DNA of 24,206 bases from a virus (IMGVR_UViG_3300020371_000053:1-24206); one strand, 5' to 3'. Counted from the stretch's first letter, positions 16,910-22,565 are shown. A program made the numbers and translations. Notes: generated by a model from the sequence alone, not told the origin.

Positions 16910-17200
16910 ATGGCAGATCAACGCGCTTCCGTACATACACAGGAACGACTACAAAAACAACTAAGTGCCACAATGGCAACGGTAGGTGAAATTGACCGCC
17001 GTCTTGGTGAACTAGAACAACTGGTTTTAGGTTCAATTCACAAAACTCAGGCAGATGTTGTGCATCTTGCTAATGAAGTTGGTGCAATCCGTGATAAGAT
17101 TGCAGTTGGTGAAAAGTTTGACATGGTAACACCAGTTGCCACAGGTCCAGACGAAACACAACAAGGAAACGCTCAACAACAACCACCCGATTTTCTCTAA
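16910..17200 (+). CDS. Small coiled-coil protein, probably late
   Basis: This 96-residue protein has a helical, coiled-coil-like body (about residues 12-70) and a polar, Gln/Pro-rich tail ending PPDFL. Hydrophobic residues recur with heptad spacing through GEIDRRLGELEQLVLGS and VVHLANEVGAIRDKIA. It follows a late-promoter motif, so it may be a virion or assembly protein. No specific function is recognised. The small gene at 17203 starts two bases after its stop codon. Confidence 0.7.
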   Translation: MADQRASVHTQERLQKQLSATMATVGEIDRRLGELEQLVLGSIHKTQADVVHLANEVGAIRDKIAVGEKFDMVTPVATGPDETQQGNAQQQPPDFL

Positions 17201-17202
17201 TT

Positions 17203-17349
17203 ATGAACAACGAATTTGAGTATCAGTACAATGATTTCGATGAACTTTATGAAGCAATGATGGAAACTGGTCCCGAAGATTGGTTGCCTAGTAGTGGTAT
17301 CCGAGAGACTTTTGATCCCGAAACTGAAAAGATGCTCCGTCAGTTCTGA
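17203..17349 (+). CDS. Small acidic protein (48 residues)
   Basis: The frame runs from ATG 17203 to TGA 17347-17349. The product is very acidic, with a Tyr/Asp/Glu-rich N-terminus (MNNEFEYQYNDFDELYEAMM) and GPEDWLPSSGIRETFDPE near the C-terminus. It lies two bases after the upstream stop and just before a strong terminator, as expected for the last gene of a transcript. Function unknown. Confidence 0.6.
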   Translation: MNNEFEYQYNDFDELYEAMMETGPEDWLPSSGIRETFDPETEKMLRQF

Positions 17350-17374
17350 CCATGTGACGGTTATCACTCTGTCC

Positions 17375-17400
17375 ACCCCCTTGTGAAAGGGGGTTTTTTT
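17375..17400 (+). terminator. Rho-independent terminator with GTGA tetraloop
   Basis: CCCCCTT (17376-17382) pairs with AAGGGGG (17387-17393) around loop GTGA, extended by A17375-T17394, and is followed by seven T (17394-17400). It ends the 16910-17349 transcript. The -35 box of the next promoter lies in its apex. Confidence 0.88.
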
Positions 17401-17409
17401 GTGTATAAT
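17381..17409 (+). promoter_or_regulatory. Sigma70-like promoter inside a terminator
   Basis: TTGTGA (17381-17386) and a perfect TATAAT (17404-17409) are 17 bases apart. The -35 box overlaps the terminator loop and the spacer holds the 3' arm and T-run. Initiation near 17416 would give a leader of about 15 bases before the TTG start of the helicase. Confidence 0.65.
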
Positions 17410-17430
17410 AGTTCTATCGACGGAACGACT

Positions 17431-18636
17431 TTGACCATCACACTTCGCCCGCATCAGGAACGCATCATCAACCGTATGCTTTCCTACAACAAAGGTCAAG
17501 TGATTGTGCCCACTGGTGGTGGCAAGACTCTGACCATGATTATGGACACCAAGAAACGCCATGAAGTTATCAACAACGGCACTACCACCGTTGTTGTTGC
17601 TCCCCGTATCTTACTTGCAGAGCAACTGTGCTCTGAGTTCATGGAGGTTATTGATCCTAACAACAGTGATCCTTATCTGCATGTGATGCATGTCCACAGT
17701 GGTGAGACACATTACACTAGCACAACTAATTCTGATAAGATTCACCTCTATGCTAATTGTGCTCGTAGTATGGGTGAGAACTGCATTATCTTTACCACTT
17801 ATCATTCACTCCATCGTGTGATGAATGCTGACATCGAAGTCAACACAATCTACTTCGATGAAGCACACAACAGTGTGCAGAAGAACTTCTTTCCTGCCAC
17901 TGAGTTCTTTGCAGAGAACGCAGATCGTTGCTATTTTTATACTGCAACTCCCAAACATTCTCTGACTCCTAAGAAACCAGGAATGAATGATGGCAAAGTT
18001 TATGGTCAGGTTCTTATCAATGTTCCTGCTCCTGAACTTGTTCAACAGGGTTACATTCTCCCTCCTAAAGTTGTAGTTAAGAAACTGCCCTTGGTTAAAG
18101 GTCGCAAGGTCATGTATGCGGAGGATGCAGACAACTTGCTTGAGACTATTGATGACAATAACATCAATAAAACTCTGATCTGTGCTCGTACTACGAAACA
18201 GATTATTGGTCTTTTGTCTCAGTCTGACTTCTGTCTTCAACTTCGCAAACGTGGTTATTCTTGGATGACGATCACATCTAAGACTGGTGCAATCATTGAC
18301 GGTAAGAAAGTCAATCGTGAGCAATTCTTCGATACTCTCAATGCATGGGGTAAAGATGACACCAAGAAATTTGTAGTCATTCACCACTCTATTCTGTCTG
18401 AGGGTATCAACGTCAGTGGTCTTGAGGCAGTCATTTTCATGCGTAACATGGACTACATTGGTATCAGTCAGAGCATCGGACGTGTGATCCGTTTGGGTAG
18501 CACTGAGAAGACTTTTGGTCTTGTTTGTATTCCTACCTATGACTCTGTTGGTATCAGCACCGCCCGCAAAGTGCAGGCAGTTGTTGATGTTGTCTTCAAT
18601 CAAGGTCAACCTGCTATTAGTGAGATTCGTCGATAA
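17431..18636 (+). CDS. Superfamily II DEAH-box helicase (UvsW/ResIII-like)
   Basis: This protein of about 401 residues has the full helicase motif series: LRPHQERII (residues 5-13), Walker A PTGGGKT (27-33), VVAPRILLAEQL (motif Ia, near 55-66), DEAH (143-146), TAT (171-173), SEGINVSGLEAVIF (near 324-337) and motif VI QSIGRVIRLG (347-356). It resembles the UvsW/type III restriction helicase branch but lacks a separate N-terminal domain, being shorter than T4 UvsW. A role in recombination or replication-fork processing is likely; calling it UvsW itself would overreach. I chose TTG 17431 because GTG codons at 17383 and 17401 fall inside the terminator and promoter. All of about 19 Arg codons are CGN. 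Its stop overlaps the next start (TAATG). Confidence 0.85.
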   Translation: MTITLRPHQERIINRMLSYNKGQVIVPTGGGKTLTMIMDTKKRHEVINNGTTTVVVAPRILLAEQLCSEFMEVIDPNNSDPYLHVMHVHSGETHYTSTTNSDKIHLYANCARSMGENCIIFTTYHSLHRVMNADIEVNTIYFDEAHNSVQKNFFPATEFFAENADRCYFYTATPKHSLTPKKPGMNDGKVYGQVLINVPAPELVQQGYILPPKVVVKKLPLVKGRKVMYAEDADNLLETIDDNNINKTLICARTTKQIIGLLSQSDFCLQLRKRGYSWMTITSKTGAIIDGKKVNREQFFDTLNAWGKDDTKKFVVIHHSILSEGINVSGLEAVIFMRNMDYIGISQSIGRVIRLGSTEKTFGLVCIPTYDSVGISTARKVQAVVDVVFNQGQPAISEIRR

Positions 18637-18842
18637 TGTGGAGAATATGGGCAAAAGCATTAGGTGAAAAGTATGGACGAAATGACAGAGAGGCAGATAT
18701 TATTGCTGGCATACGCACCCTTATTTTTGTTTCTTACTTGGTCACTAACTGCTTTATTGTATCTGGCGTAATTCGCCACTGGAATAACATACCAAATGAA
18801 AAACAAGTATCACAATCACAACTCAACTCTTTTAGATCCTGA
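18636..18842 (+). CDS. Small single-pass membrane protein
   Basis: This 68-residue protein has a basic N-terminal helix (MWRIWAKALGEKYGR) and one hydrophobic segment (about residues 28-47, through LIFVSYLVTNCFIVSGVI), followed by a polar tail. The start overlaps the helicase stop by one base. The C-terminal 15 codons overlap the next gene. A similar small protein is familiar from cyanomyoviruses, without known function. It probably sits in the host inner or thylakoid membrane. Confidence 0.65.
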   Translation: MWRIWAKALGEKYGRNDREADIIAGIRTLIFVSYLVTNCFIVSGVIRHWNNIPNEKQVSQSQLNSFRS

Positions 18843-19044
18843 ACCATTGCTATCATATGTTTCACCAGATGGCATGTGGGCAATAGTACCAGCAGGAAAG
18901 AAGTTTGCTCTAATTCATCATGGAAAGATTATTGATTATGGTAGATCTTTCCAGAGCACACAAAATAAGATGCTTCGGTATCAAAAACCAATGAAGAAAG
19001 TGTCACAGAGCAAGAGGAACGCGCTCTCTGATGCCTTACAATAA
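18796..19044 (+). CDS. Small basic unknown protein (82 residues)
   Basis: This 82-residue protein has a compact beta-rich middle (SYVSPDGMWAIVPAGKKFAL, then IHHGKIIDYG) that looks like a small folded domain, and a Lys/Gln/Ser-rich tail. It starts 47 bases inside the upstream gene in another frame. The alternative, a shorter upstream protein, cannot be excluded. Function unknown. The basic tail might contact nucleic acid. Confidence 0.6.
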   Translation: MKNKYHNHNSTLLDPEPLLSYVSPDGMWAIVPAGKKFALIHHGKIIDYGRSFQSTQNKMLRYQKPMKKVSQSKRNALSDALQ

Positions 19045-19063
19045 CACTGTCACACAAACCAAA

Positions 19064-19282
19064 ATGACTAAGACTAAAACCAAACGAGTTTCAGTGACTC
19101 CACTATCTCGTAAGGCAAAGAATCGGTTTGCTAATGAGATGAATAGTTTCCATACTTGCACTGTTGAAGGTCAACGTGAGATGGCAGATGGTTCTCAGTG
19201 GTTGTTTCTGAAATCACTCAACGAATGTTACTTTTTCTGGGTAAATGCCAAAGGTAACATGGACTGGAAAGTTGAACGTTGA
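19064..19282 (+). CDS. Small unknown protein (72 residues)
   Basis: The product begins MTKTKTKRVSVTPLSRKAKN and ends YFFWVNAKGNMDWKVER, a basic N-terminus followed by an aromatic beta-rich part. I chose ATG 19064; an in-frame ATG at 19031 would overlap the previous gene and add 11 residues. No clear Shine-Dalgarno sequence precedes either. Function unknown; it resembles a conserved small cyanophage protein. Confidence 0.65.
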   Translation: MTKTKTKRVSVTPLSRKAKNRFANEMNSFHTCTVEGQREMADGSQWLFLKSLNECYFFWVNAKGNMDWKVER

Positions 19283-19326
19283 CAAACTAATCAAATCACA
19301 CTAAACTCAAACAAATGGAGTCTATC

Positions 19327-19548
19327 ATGATTGACAAAATTCGTGACAACTGCCTTGACAATCTAGAAAACACTTATGCATCACGTCTAGAAGTATTGGT
19401 TGATGAAGATCGATACGATGATGCAAGAGCAATCGTAAGTGAGATGGTTGTTGATGATGCAGAAGAACTTGAGTGGACTTTCATCGATGATATGAGTCAG
19501 TTCACTGATGCTGACATTCCACATTTACATTGGTCAGAAAGTGAGTAA
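19327..19548 (+). CDS. Small acidic unknown protein (73 residues)
   Basis: The product is strongly acidic and helical (MIDKIRDNCLDNLENTY..., VDDAEELEWTF, SQFTDADIPHLHWSESE). I chose ATG 19327 because GGAG (19317-19320) is well placed upstream as a ribosome binding site. An ATG at 19315 would add four residues. The acidic, DNA-mimic-like composition is notable but not evidence of function. The stop TAA overlaps a GTG that may start the next small gene. Confidence 0.65.
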   Translation: MIDKIRDNCLDNLENTYASRLEVLVDEDRYDDARAIVSEMVVDDAEELEWTFIDDMSQFTDADIPHLHWSESE

Positions 19549-19672
19549 AGACAAAAGGGTCAGTCAACATGTAACTGACCCACTTAAAGCACACCTTAAG
19601 TTCTTAAAACAATTAAAAAAAGATCTTAAGAAACCAGGCACTAAACTTCGCAAACGAGACAAACGAAAATGA
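19541..19672 (+). CDS. Possible tiny, highly basic protein (43 residues)
   Basis: An open frame runs from GTG 19541 to TGA 19670-19672. It overlaps the upstream stop by eight bases and the oxygenase ATG by four (ATGA). The product is very rich in Lys/Arg, ending KKPGTKLRKRDKRK. The perfect bridging of two genes by short overlaps argues for a real gene in this compact genome. The GTG start and the lack of a good ribosome binding site argue for caution. A perfect hairpin lies in its first third. It could be a small nucleic-acid-binding protein. Confidence 0.45.
   Translation: MSKDKRVSQHVTDPLKAHLKFLKQLKKDLKKPGTKLRKRDKRK
19557..19581 (+). repeat. Perfect 8-bp inverted repeat (hairpin)
   Basis: GGGTCAGT (19557-19564) pairs with ACTGACCC (19574-19581) around loop CAACATGTA. 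There is no T-run after it, so it is not a standard terminator. It may act as an RNA processing or stability element between the acidic gene and the oxygenase gene. Confidence 0.5.
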
Positions 19673-20244
19673 CTGTAGCACAACTTAATCTCTTCGGCAT
19701 TCCTGTTAATAGGATTACTCTGCCTGATTGGGATAAACTTAAACCACAGTTGCTTGAGATGATTGATCTCGATGGTGATGAATATAAAAATGAAACATGC
19801 ACAACTGATTTCTTTCATGTTGGTGCCTTCGATGGTAAAGGTCGTGCAAATGGTCATCCATACCTAGAAAAGTTCTGGGAGTTGGTTGGTCCATCGATTG
19901 AAGAATGTTGGCAGATGATGAGTCTACCACCACACAAAGATCCTAGTGAGATTCAACTTTGGTCTCAGAGATATTATCGTGGAGATTATCATGACCTACA
20001 TAATCATGGGTTTGGTAATATGTCAGGCGTTCTTAATCTTGAACATGATCCTGCACTACATTCCTCCACTAGGTTACAATGTCCATACCTAGATCCTCTC
20101 TATGGTAGACTCACAATGATGGAACTGCCAGATGTTAATGAGGGTGATATTATTCTATTCCCTGCTGCTTTAGGTCACGAATCTACTGCAAATCTTCATG
20201 ATGAACCTAGGACAATTATGTCATTTAACATTCCTATTCAATAA
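19669..20244 (+). CDS. 2OG-Fe(II) oxygenase, TIGR02466-like
   Basis: This 191-residue protein is the seventh oxygenase-like product in the window. YRGDYHDLHNHGFGNMSGV holds H111-x-H113 followed by the family's MSGVLNL strand. GDIILFPAALGHES has distal H170, and R181 in RTIMSFNIP is the probable 2OG ligand. LNLFGIPVNRITLPDW is a typical family start. It is more diverged from the pair at 14944 and 15525 than those look from each other. The gene sits in a helicase-led early-type transcript, unlike the oxygenases near the fiber. The next gene starts one base after its stop codon. Confidence 0.8.
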   Translation: MTVAQLNLFGIPVNRITLPDWDKLKPQLLEMIDLDGDEYKNETCTTDFFHVGAFDGKGRANGHPYLEKFWELVGPSIEECWQMMSLPPHKDPSEIQLWSQRYYRGDYHDLHNHGFGNMSGVLNLEHDPALHSSTRLQCPYLDPLYGRLTMMELPDVNEGDIILFPAALGHESTANLHDEPRTIMSFNIPIQ

Positions 20245-20245
20245 A

Positions 20246-20413
20246 ATGTACCATCTCGATTGTTTACTAACAAAGGATCAGTATGCTATCTTAGAAGATG
20301 CATTGTATTATTATTCAGAGTCAAAGTCTGAAGCAAATGATGATGCAAAAGTGATTGCAATCGAACAACTGGAGACACTAATTGAAGAAAGCGCGAGAAA
20401 AGTTCCCGTATGA
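20246..20413 (+). CDS. Small acidic helical protein (55 residues)
   Basis: The frame from ATG 20246 encodes a 55-residue protein (MYHLDCLLTKDQYAILEDAL...) that looks like two short helices, with a Glu/Ser-rich middle and ending ARKVPV. The ATG follows the oxygenase stop codon by one base, which decides the start over codons further upstream in the same frame. Its last 32 bases overlap the TTG-started gene at 20382. Function unknown. Confidence 0.65.
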   Translation: MYHLDCLLTKDQYAILEDALYYYSESKSEANDDAKVIAIEQLETLIEESARKVPV

Positions 20414-20546
20414 AATGTTTCCCATTCGATTGGAAACTAAAGAGGTTGTGTGTCACTTTCAGTGCATGGAACACGCTCAGACGTATATAAAGAGACATAA
20501 ACTTAGAAAACCAAAGTATAAACTAGAAGAAAGACCCTCCGAGTGA
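20382..20546 (+). CDS. Small basic protein with TTG start (54 residues)
   Basis: The frame opens right after a stop (TAA 20379-20381) at TTG 20382, with GGAG (20371-20374) seven bases upstream as a good ribosome binding site. The product reads (M)KKAREKFPYEMFPIRLE..., then VCHFQCMEHAQTYIKRHKL and a basic tail ending EERPSE. I recall the YEMFPIRL motif from short cyanophage hypothetical proteins, which supports the upstream TTG rather than the internal ATG 20415. The stop codon lies in the terminator loop. C and H residues (CHFQC, EH) might bind a metal, but a full site is not evident. Confidence 0.65.
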   Translation: MKKAREKFPYEMFPIRLETKEVVCHFQCMEHAQTYIKRHKLRKPKYKLEERPSE

Positions 20547-20558
20547 GGGTCTTTTTTT
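20531..20558 (+). terminator. Rho-independent terminator
   Basis: AAGACCCTC (20531-20539) pairs with GAGGGTCTT (20545-20553) around a five-base loop, followed by seven T (20552-20558). It ends the helicase-to-small-gene transcript; the last gene's stop codon lies inside it. Confidence 0.9.
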
Positions 20559-20567
20559 ATGGCAAAT

Positions 20568-20736
20568 CGCCTTTTATATAAAAAGCGTTCAAAAACAGCA
20601 GCATCATCGTTTTGGGGGTGTGCTTATATAAAAACTGTCACATAGGGGACAGACATGGCGTTTTCTGTGAGTTATTATATACTCATGAAAAACACCCACC
20701 TCGAGCACCCAGAAGACGCGATTTTATATAATCGCG
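20568..20736 (+). repeat. Four phased TATATA boxes, two in 20-bp palindromes
   Basis: TATATA occurs at 20575, 20625, 20676 and 20725, spaced 50, 51 and 49 bases. The first is the centre of a 20-base inverted repeat (20568-20587, one mismatch) with CGC/GCG ends. The last lies in CGCGATT (20717-20723) paired with AATCGCG (20730-20736), inside the coding region. No good -35 box accompanies them. They span the terminator-gene gap and the start of the ligase-like gene, and may be operator or promoter sites. Confidence 0.5.
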
Positions 20737-21614
20737 AGACTTTTGACAAAATGCTTCATTTTTTGCGTGATCGTAGCAGCACTGCCACTGTAAAGTGGGA
20801 CGGTGCTCCTGCTATAGTATTTGGCACATATGAAGGAAAATGGTTTGTTGGTACTAAAAGTGTATTCAACAAAGTAAAAGTCAAGATTAACTATAGTCAT
20901 AATGATATAGAAGTCAATCATGGCGATTCTCCTAGAGTTGCTGCTATCTTACATACATGTTTTGAATGTTTGCGTAAAACTCCTGGTATTTGGCAGGGTG
21001 ATTTTATAGGTTATGGCGGCACTAATAGTTTCACTCCCAACACTCTTACATATAACTTTGACGAGACGATTGATAAGGGTATTGTTGTAGCAGTTCATAC
21101 TCATTATCAGGGTAAGGATCTCAAGACAATGTGTGCTGATTTCAATGCTCAGTGGGATAGATATGAACGTGGAAGTAATACTCGATACTTGAACACTGAT
21201 GCACACTTTACCGCCCGTAGTCGTAGAATTGACTACCTTATTAATTTTGCTTCTATGGTTGCAAATTTTGTTAGATTTCCTGATGAAAAGAGAGGAAAAG
21301 AACTGAAAGTTGCAGTCAATAAGTGTATCCGTGAGGGTACAGATATTGCCAATGCAGGTATGGGTCCGACCATGACATTGCTCTACAAAACTATCATGGA
21401 GATCAAGCGATTGATGATGAAGGGTATCACCTCTGATGAGAACGTTCAAGTTCAGTTTGAGGGTGAAGATTGTGACCATGAGGGTTATGTTGTAACCAAT
21501 AATCATGGCACTTACAAACTAGTCAACCGTCGTGAGTTTTCATATCGTAACTTCACCACCGCCAAAAAGTGGTTGGACAATGGTAAACCAATCGCTTTCA
21601 ATGTTAGGAACTAA
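20655..21614 (+). CDS. Nucleotidyltransferase/ligase-like protein (DUF6267-type)
   Basis: This 319-residue protein resembles the phage family I know as DUF6267 and carries what look like the motifs of covalent nucleotidyltransferases (DNA/RNA ligases, capping enzymes). Motif I is VKWDG with K47, followed by APAIVFG. VGTKSVFNK (65-73) may be the next strand, GDFIGYG (115-121) a possible motif III, EGYVV (276-280) motif IV and YKLVNRREF (287-295) motif V. The conserved region begins HLEHPEDAIL (15-24). ATG 20655 has AGGGGA upstream; ATG 20685, which would start MKNTHLEHP, is an alternative. It is transcribed apart from its neighbours, between a terminator and a late gene. It could be an RNA- or DNA-repair ligase or another nucleotidyltransferase; activity is unproven. 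Confidence 0.7.
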   Translation: MAFSVSYYILMKNTHLEHPEDAILYNRETFDKMLHFLRDRSSTATVKWDGAPAIVFGTYEGKWFVGTKSVFNKVKVKINYSHNDIEVNHGDSPRVAAILHTCFECLRKTPGIWQGDFIGYGGTNSFTPNTLTYNFDETIDKGIVVAVHTHYQGKDLKTMCADFNAQWDRYERGSNTRYLNTDAHFTARSRRIDYLINFASMVANFVRFPDEKRGKELKVAVNKCIREGTDIANAGMGPTMTLLYKTIMEIKRLMMKGITSDENVQVQFEGEDCDHEGYVVTNNHGTYKLVNRREFSYRNFTTAKKWLDNGKPIAFNVRN

Positions 21615-21617
21615 ATC

Positions 21618-21624
21618 CTAAATA
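21618..21624 (+). promoter_or_regulatory. T4-type late promoter motif (CTAAATA)
   Basis: CTAAATA lies three bases after the upstream stop codon and 24 bases before ATG 21648, as in the fiber promoter at 1688. Confidence 0.6.
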
Positions 21625-21647
21625 AGTTATCCTATTTTTTAACCACA

Positions 21648-21854
21648 ATGACAAGATTTGGAGATCTGCTGGGTGGGAAGTCTGCACCCGAACCAACACC
21701 TGCTGCGGCACCTGAAATTGAGGAAAAAACCGTAGTTATTAAAGATGAACCCAAAATGATGGACTTGGAAGAGTCTGACGGTGCAGATGTGCTGACTGAA
21801 GATAAACCAGAAGAGAAAAAAGCAGATAAACACTATAATTTTATCAGAGAGTGA
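21648..21854 (+). CDS. Small acidic late protein (68 residues)
   Basis: The product starts MTRFGDLLGGKSAPEPTPAA, has a Pro/Ala-rich linker, then a highly acidic stretch (about residues 25-57), and ends KHYNFIRE. It looks largely disordered. A late motif lies directly upstream and an 8-bp hairpin overlaps its stop codon, so it is probably a single-gene late transcript. It could be a virion or assembly factor; function unknown. Confidence 0.7.
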   Translation: MTRFGDLLGGKSAPEPTPAAAPEIEEKTVVIKDEPKMMDLEESDGADVLTEDKPEEKKADKHYNFIRE

Positions 21855-21880
21855 GTGGACAGTCGGATAAAGTGTCCACT
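21854..21880 (+). repeat. 8-bp inverted repeat after the late gene
   Basis: AGTGGACA (21854-21861) pairs with TGTCCACT (21873-21880) around an 11-base loop. No T-run follows, so it may be a weak or factor-aided terminator or an RNA end-protecting hairpin. The next promoter begins six bases later. Confidence 0.5.
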
Positions 21881-21885
21881 ACCGC

Positions 21886-21914
21886 TTGAAAACTGACCTG
21901 ATCCGTGCGATATT
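21886..21914 (+). promoter_or_regulatory. Sigma70-like (early) promoter
   Basis: TTGAAA (21886-21891) and GATATT (21909-21914) are separated by 17 bases, the spacing also seen at 13372 and 17381. Initiation near 21921 would give a leader of about 90 bases before ATG 22012, with several complementary segments. Confidence 0.5.
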
Positions 21915-21962
21915 AAAGAAGTGGAGGGGAGACCCGACACAACACACCGAGAGGTAAATCAA

Positions 21963-22022
21963 ATGTGTCTCCTTCCGCGAGACCGCCTCTCTCACATTTT
22001 CTTCTTCATTCATGTCAACTAA
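21963..22022 (+). CDS. Possible leader peptide (19 codons)
   Basis: ATG 21963 has a good Shine-Dalgarno sequence, GAGAGGT (21949-21955), and runs 19 codons (MCLLPRDRLSHIFFFIHVN) to TAA 22020-22022, overlapping the next gene's start by 11 bases. The downstream ATG 22012 has no Shine-Dalgarno sequence, only a T-rich stretch. GAGAGG (21949-21954) is fully complementary to CCTCTC (21986-21991) inside the short frame. A translational-coupling or attenuation leader is possible; chance cannot be excluded. Confidence 0.35.
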   Translation: MCLLPRDRLSHIFFFIHVN

Positions 22023-22428
22023 CGCTCGCATTGGTCTTCAACTTAACGGTGGAATTGTCAGTGTTTATCATCACTGGGACGGTTATCCTCAGTGGTTGGG
22101 TGTTCAACTCACCACAAAATACACCAATAAAGAAGACATTGCCGAACTGATTGATGGTGGCAACATGTCATGTATCGCTTCTGATACTGACTGGAATCGT
22201 AAAGAGTGTAAAGAACACGTTCAGTATTATACTGGTCGTGGTGAATCTATCGACGAAAATGCACCTAAACTTGCTGAGTCGATGACCGAGTATTTTGAGC
22301 AGTGTGACAACTGCGGTGCAGAATACGCTTACGTTTTTGACAACGGTGAGTGGTTCTGTTATGATACTAAAACTTGGTCCGATTCTTTCGGTCAACTTGT
22401 TGACATCCCTCAGGAGGTTTCAGCATGA
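22012..22428 (+). CDS. HWDGYP-motif conserved phage protein
   Basis: This 138-residue protein belongs to a family seen widely in phages, recognised by the N-terminal pattern RIGLQLNGGIVSVYHHWDGYP (residues 6-26) followed by a conserved LG. The middle contains NRKECKEH and a Tyr-rich stretch. The C-terminal part has CDNCGAEYAYVF (98-109) and an aromatic beta segment around WFCYDTKTW. The two close cysteines could bind metal, but a second pair is not obvious. Function is unknown to me. It heads an operon from the promoter at 21886. AGGAGGT near its end serves the next gene, whose ATG overlaps its stop. Confidence 0.75.
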   Translation: MSTNARIGLQLNGGIVSVYHHWDGYPQWLGVQLTTKYTNKEDIAELIDGGNMSCIASDTDWNRKECKEHVQYYTGRGESIDENAPKLAESMTEYFEQCDNCGAEYAYVFDNGEWFCYDTKTWSDSFGQLVDIPQEVSA

Positions 22429-22565
22429 GAATTGCACTTTCTGCCATCGTTGTTATGATTGGTGCTCACATGTTGATCAGCATTCTTGACTCTAACATGA
22501 TGAAGACCATTGAAACTCGGAATGAGAAACTATGTCAAATGGATCAATCGCTCTGCCAAAAGTAG
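22425..22565 (+). CDS. Small membrane protein (46 residues)
   Basis: The frame from ATG 22425 to TAG 22563-22565 encodes an N-terminal hydrophobic segment (about 3-21: IALSAIVVMIGAHMLISIL) followed by a polar tail with two cysteines (C37, C44). The perfect Shine-Dalgarno AGGAGGT (22412-22418), six bases upstream, is the strongest in the window. The ATG overlaps the upstream stop, and the last 34 bases overlap the next gene. It could be a signal-anchor protein in the host envelope, or a lysis-related peptide; function unknown. Confidence 0.7.
   Translation: MRIALSAIVVMIGAHMLISILDSNMMKTIETRNEKLCQMDQSLCQK

Noticed and set aside
17806-18660. Long minus-strand open frame opposite the helicase gene
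   Set aside because: The plus strand carries the full ordered helicase motif set. The antisense frame has no recognisable domain, ribosome site or promoter.
18673-18771. 32-codon hydrophobic frame inside the small membrane protein gene
   Set aside because: Its hydrophobic stretch mirrors that of the real frame, as expected for T-rich codons read one frame over. The main frame has the better start, overlapping the helicase stop.
20949-21506. 185-codon minus-strand frame opposite the ligase-like gene
   Set aside because: The plus strand has conserved family motifs at both ends of this interval. The antisense frame shows none and has no promoter.
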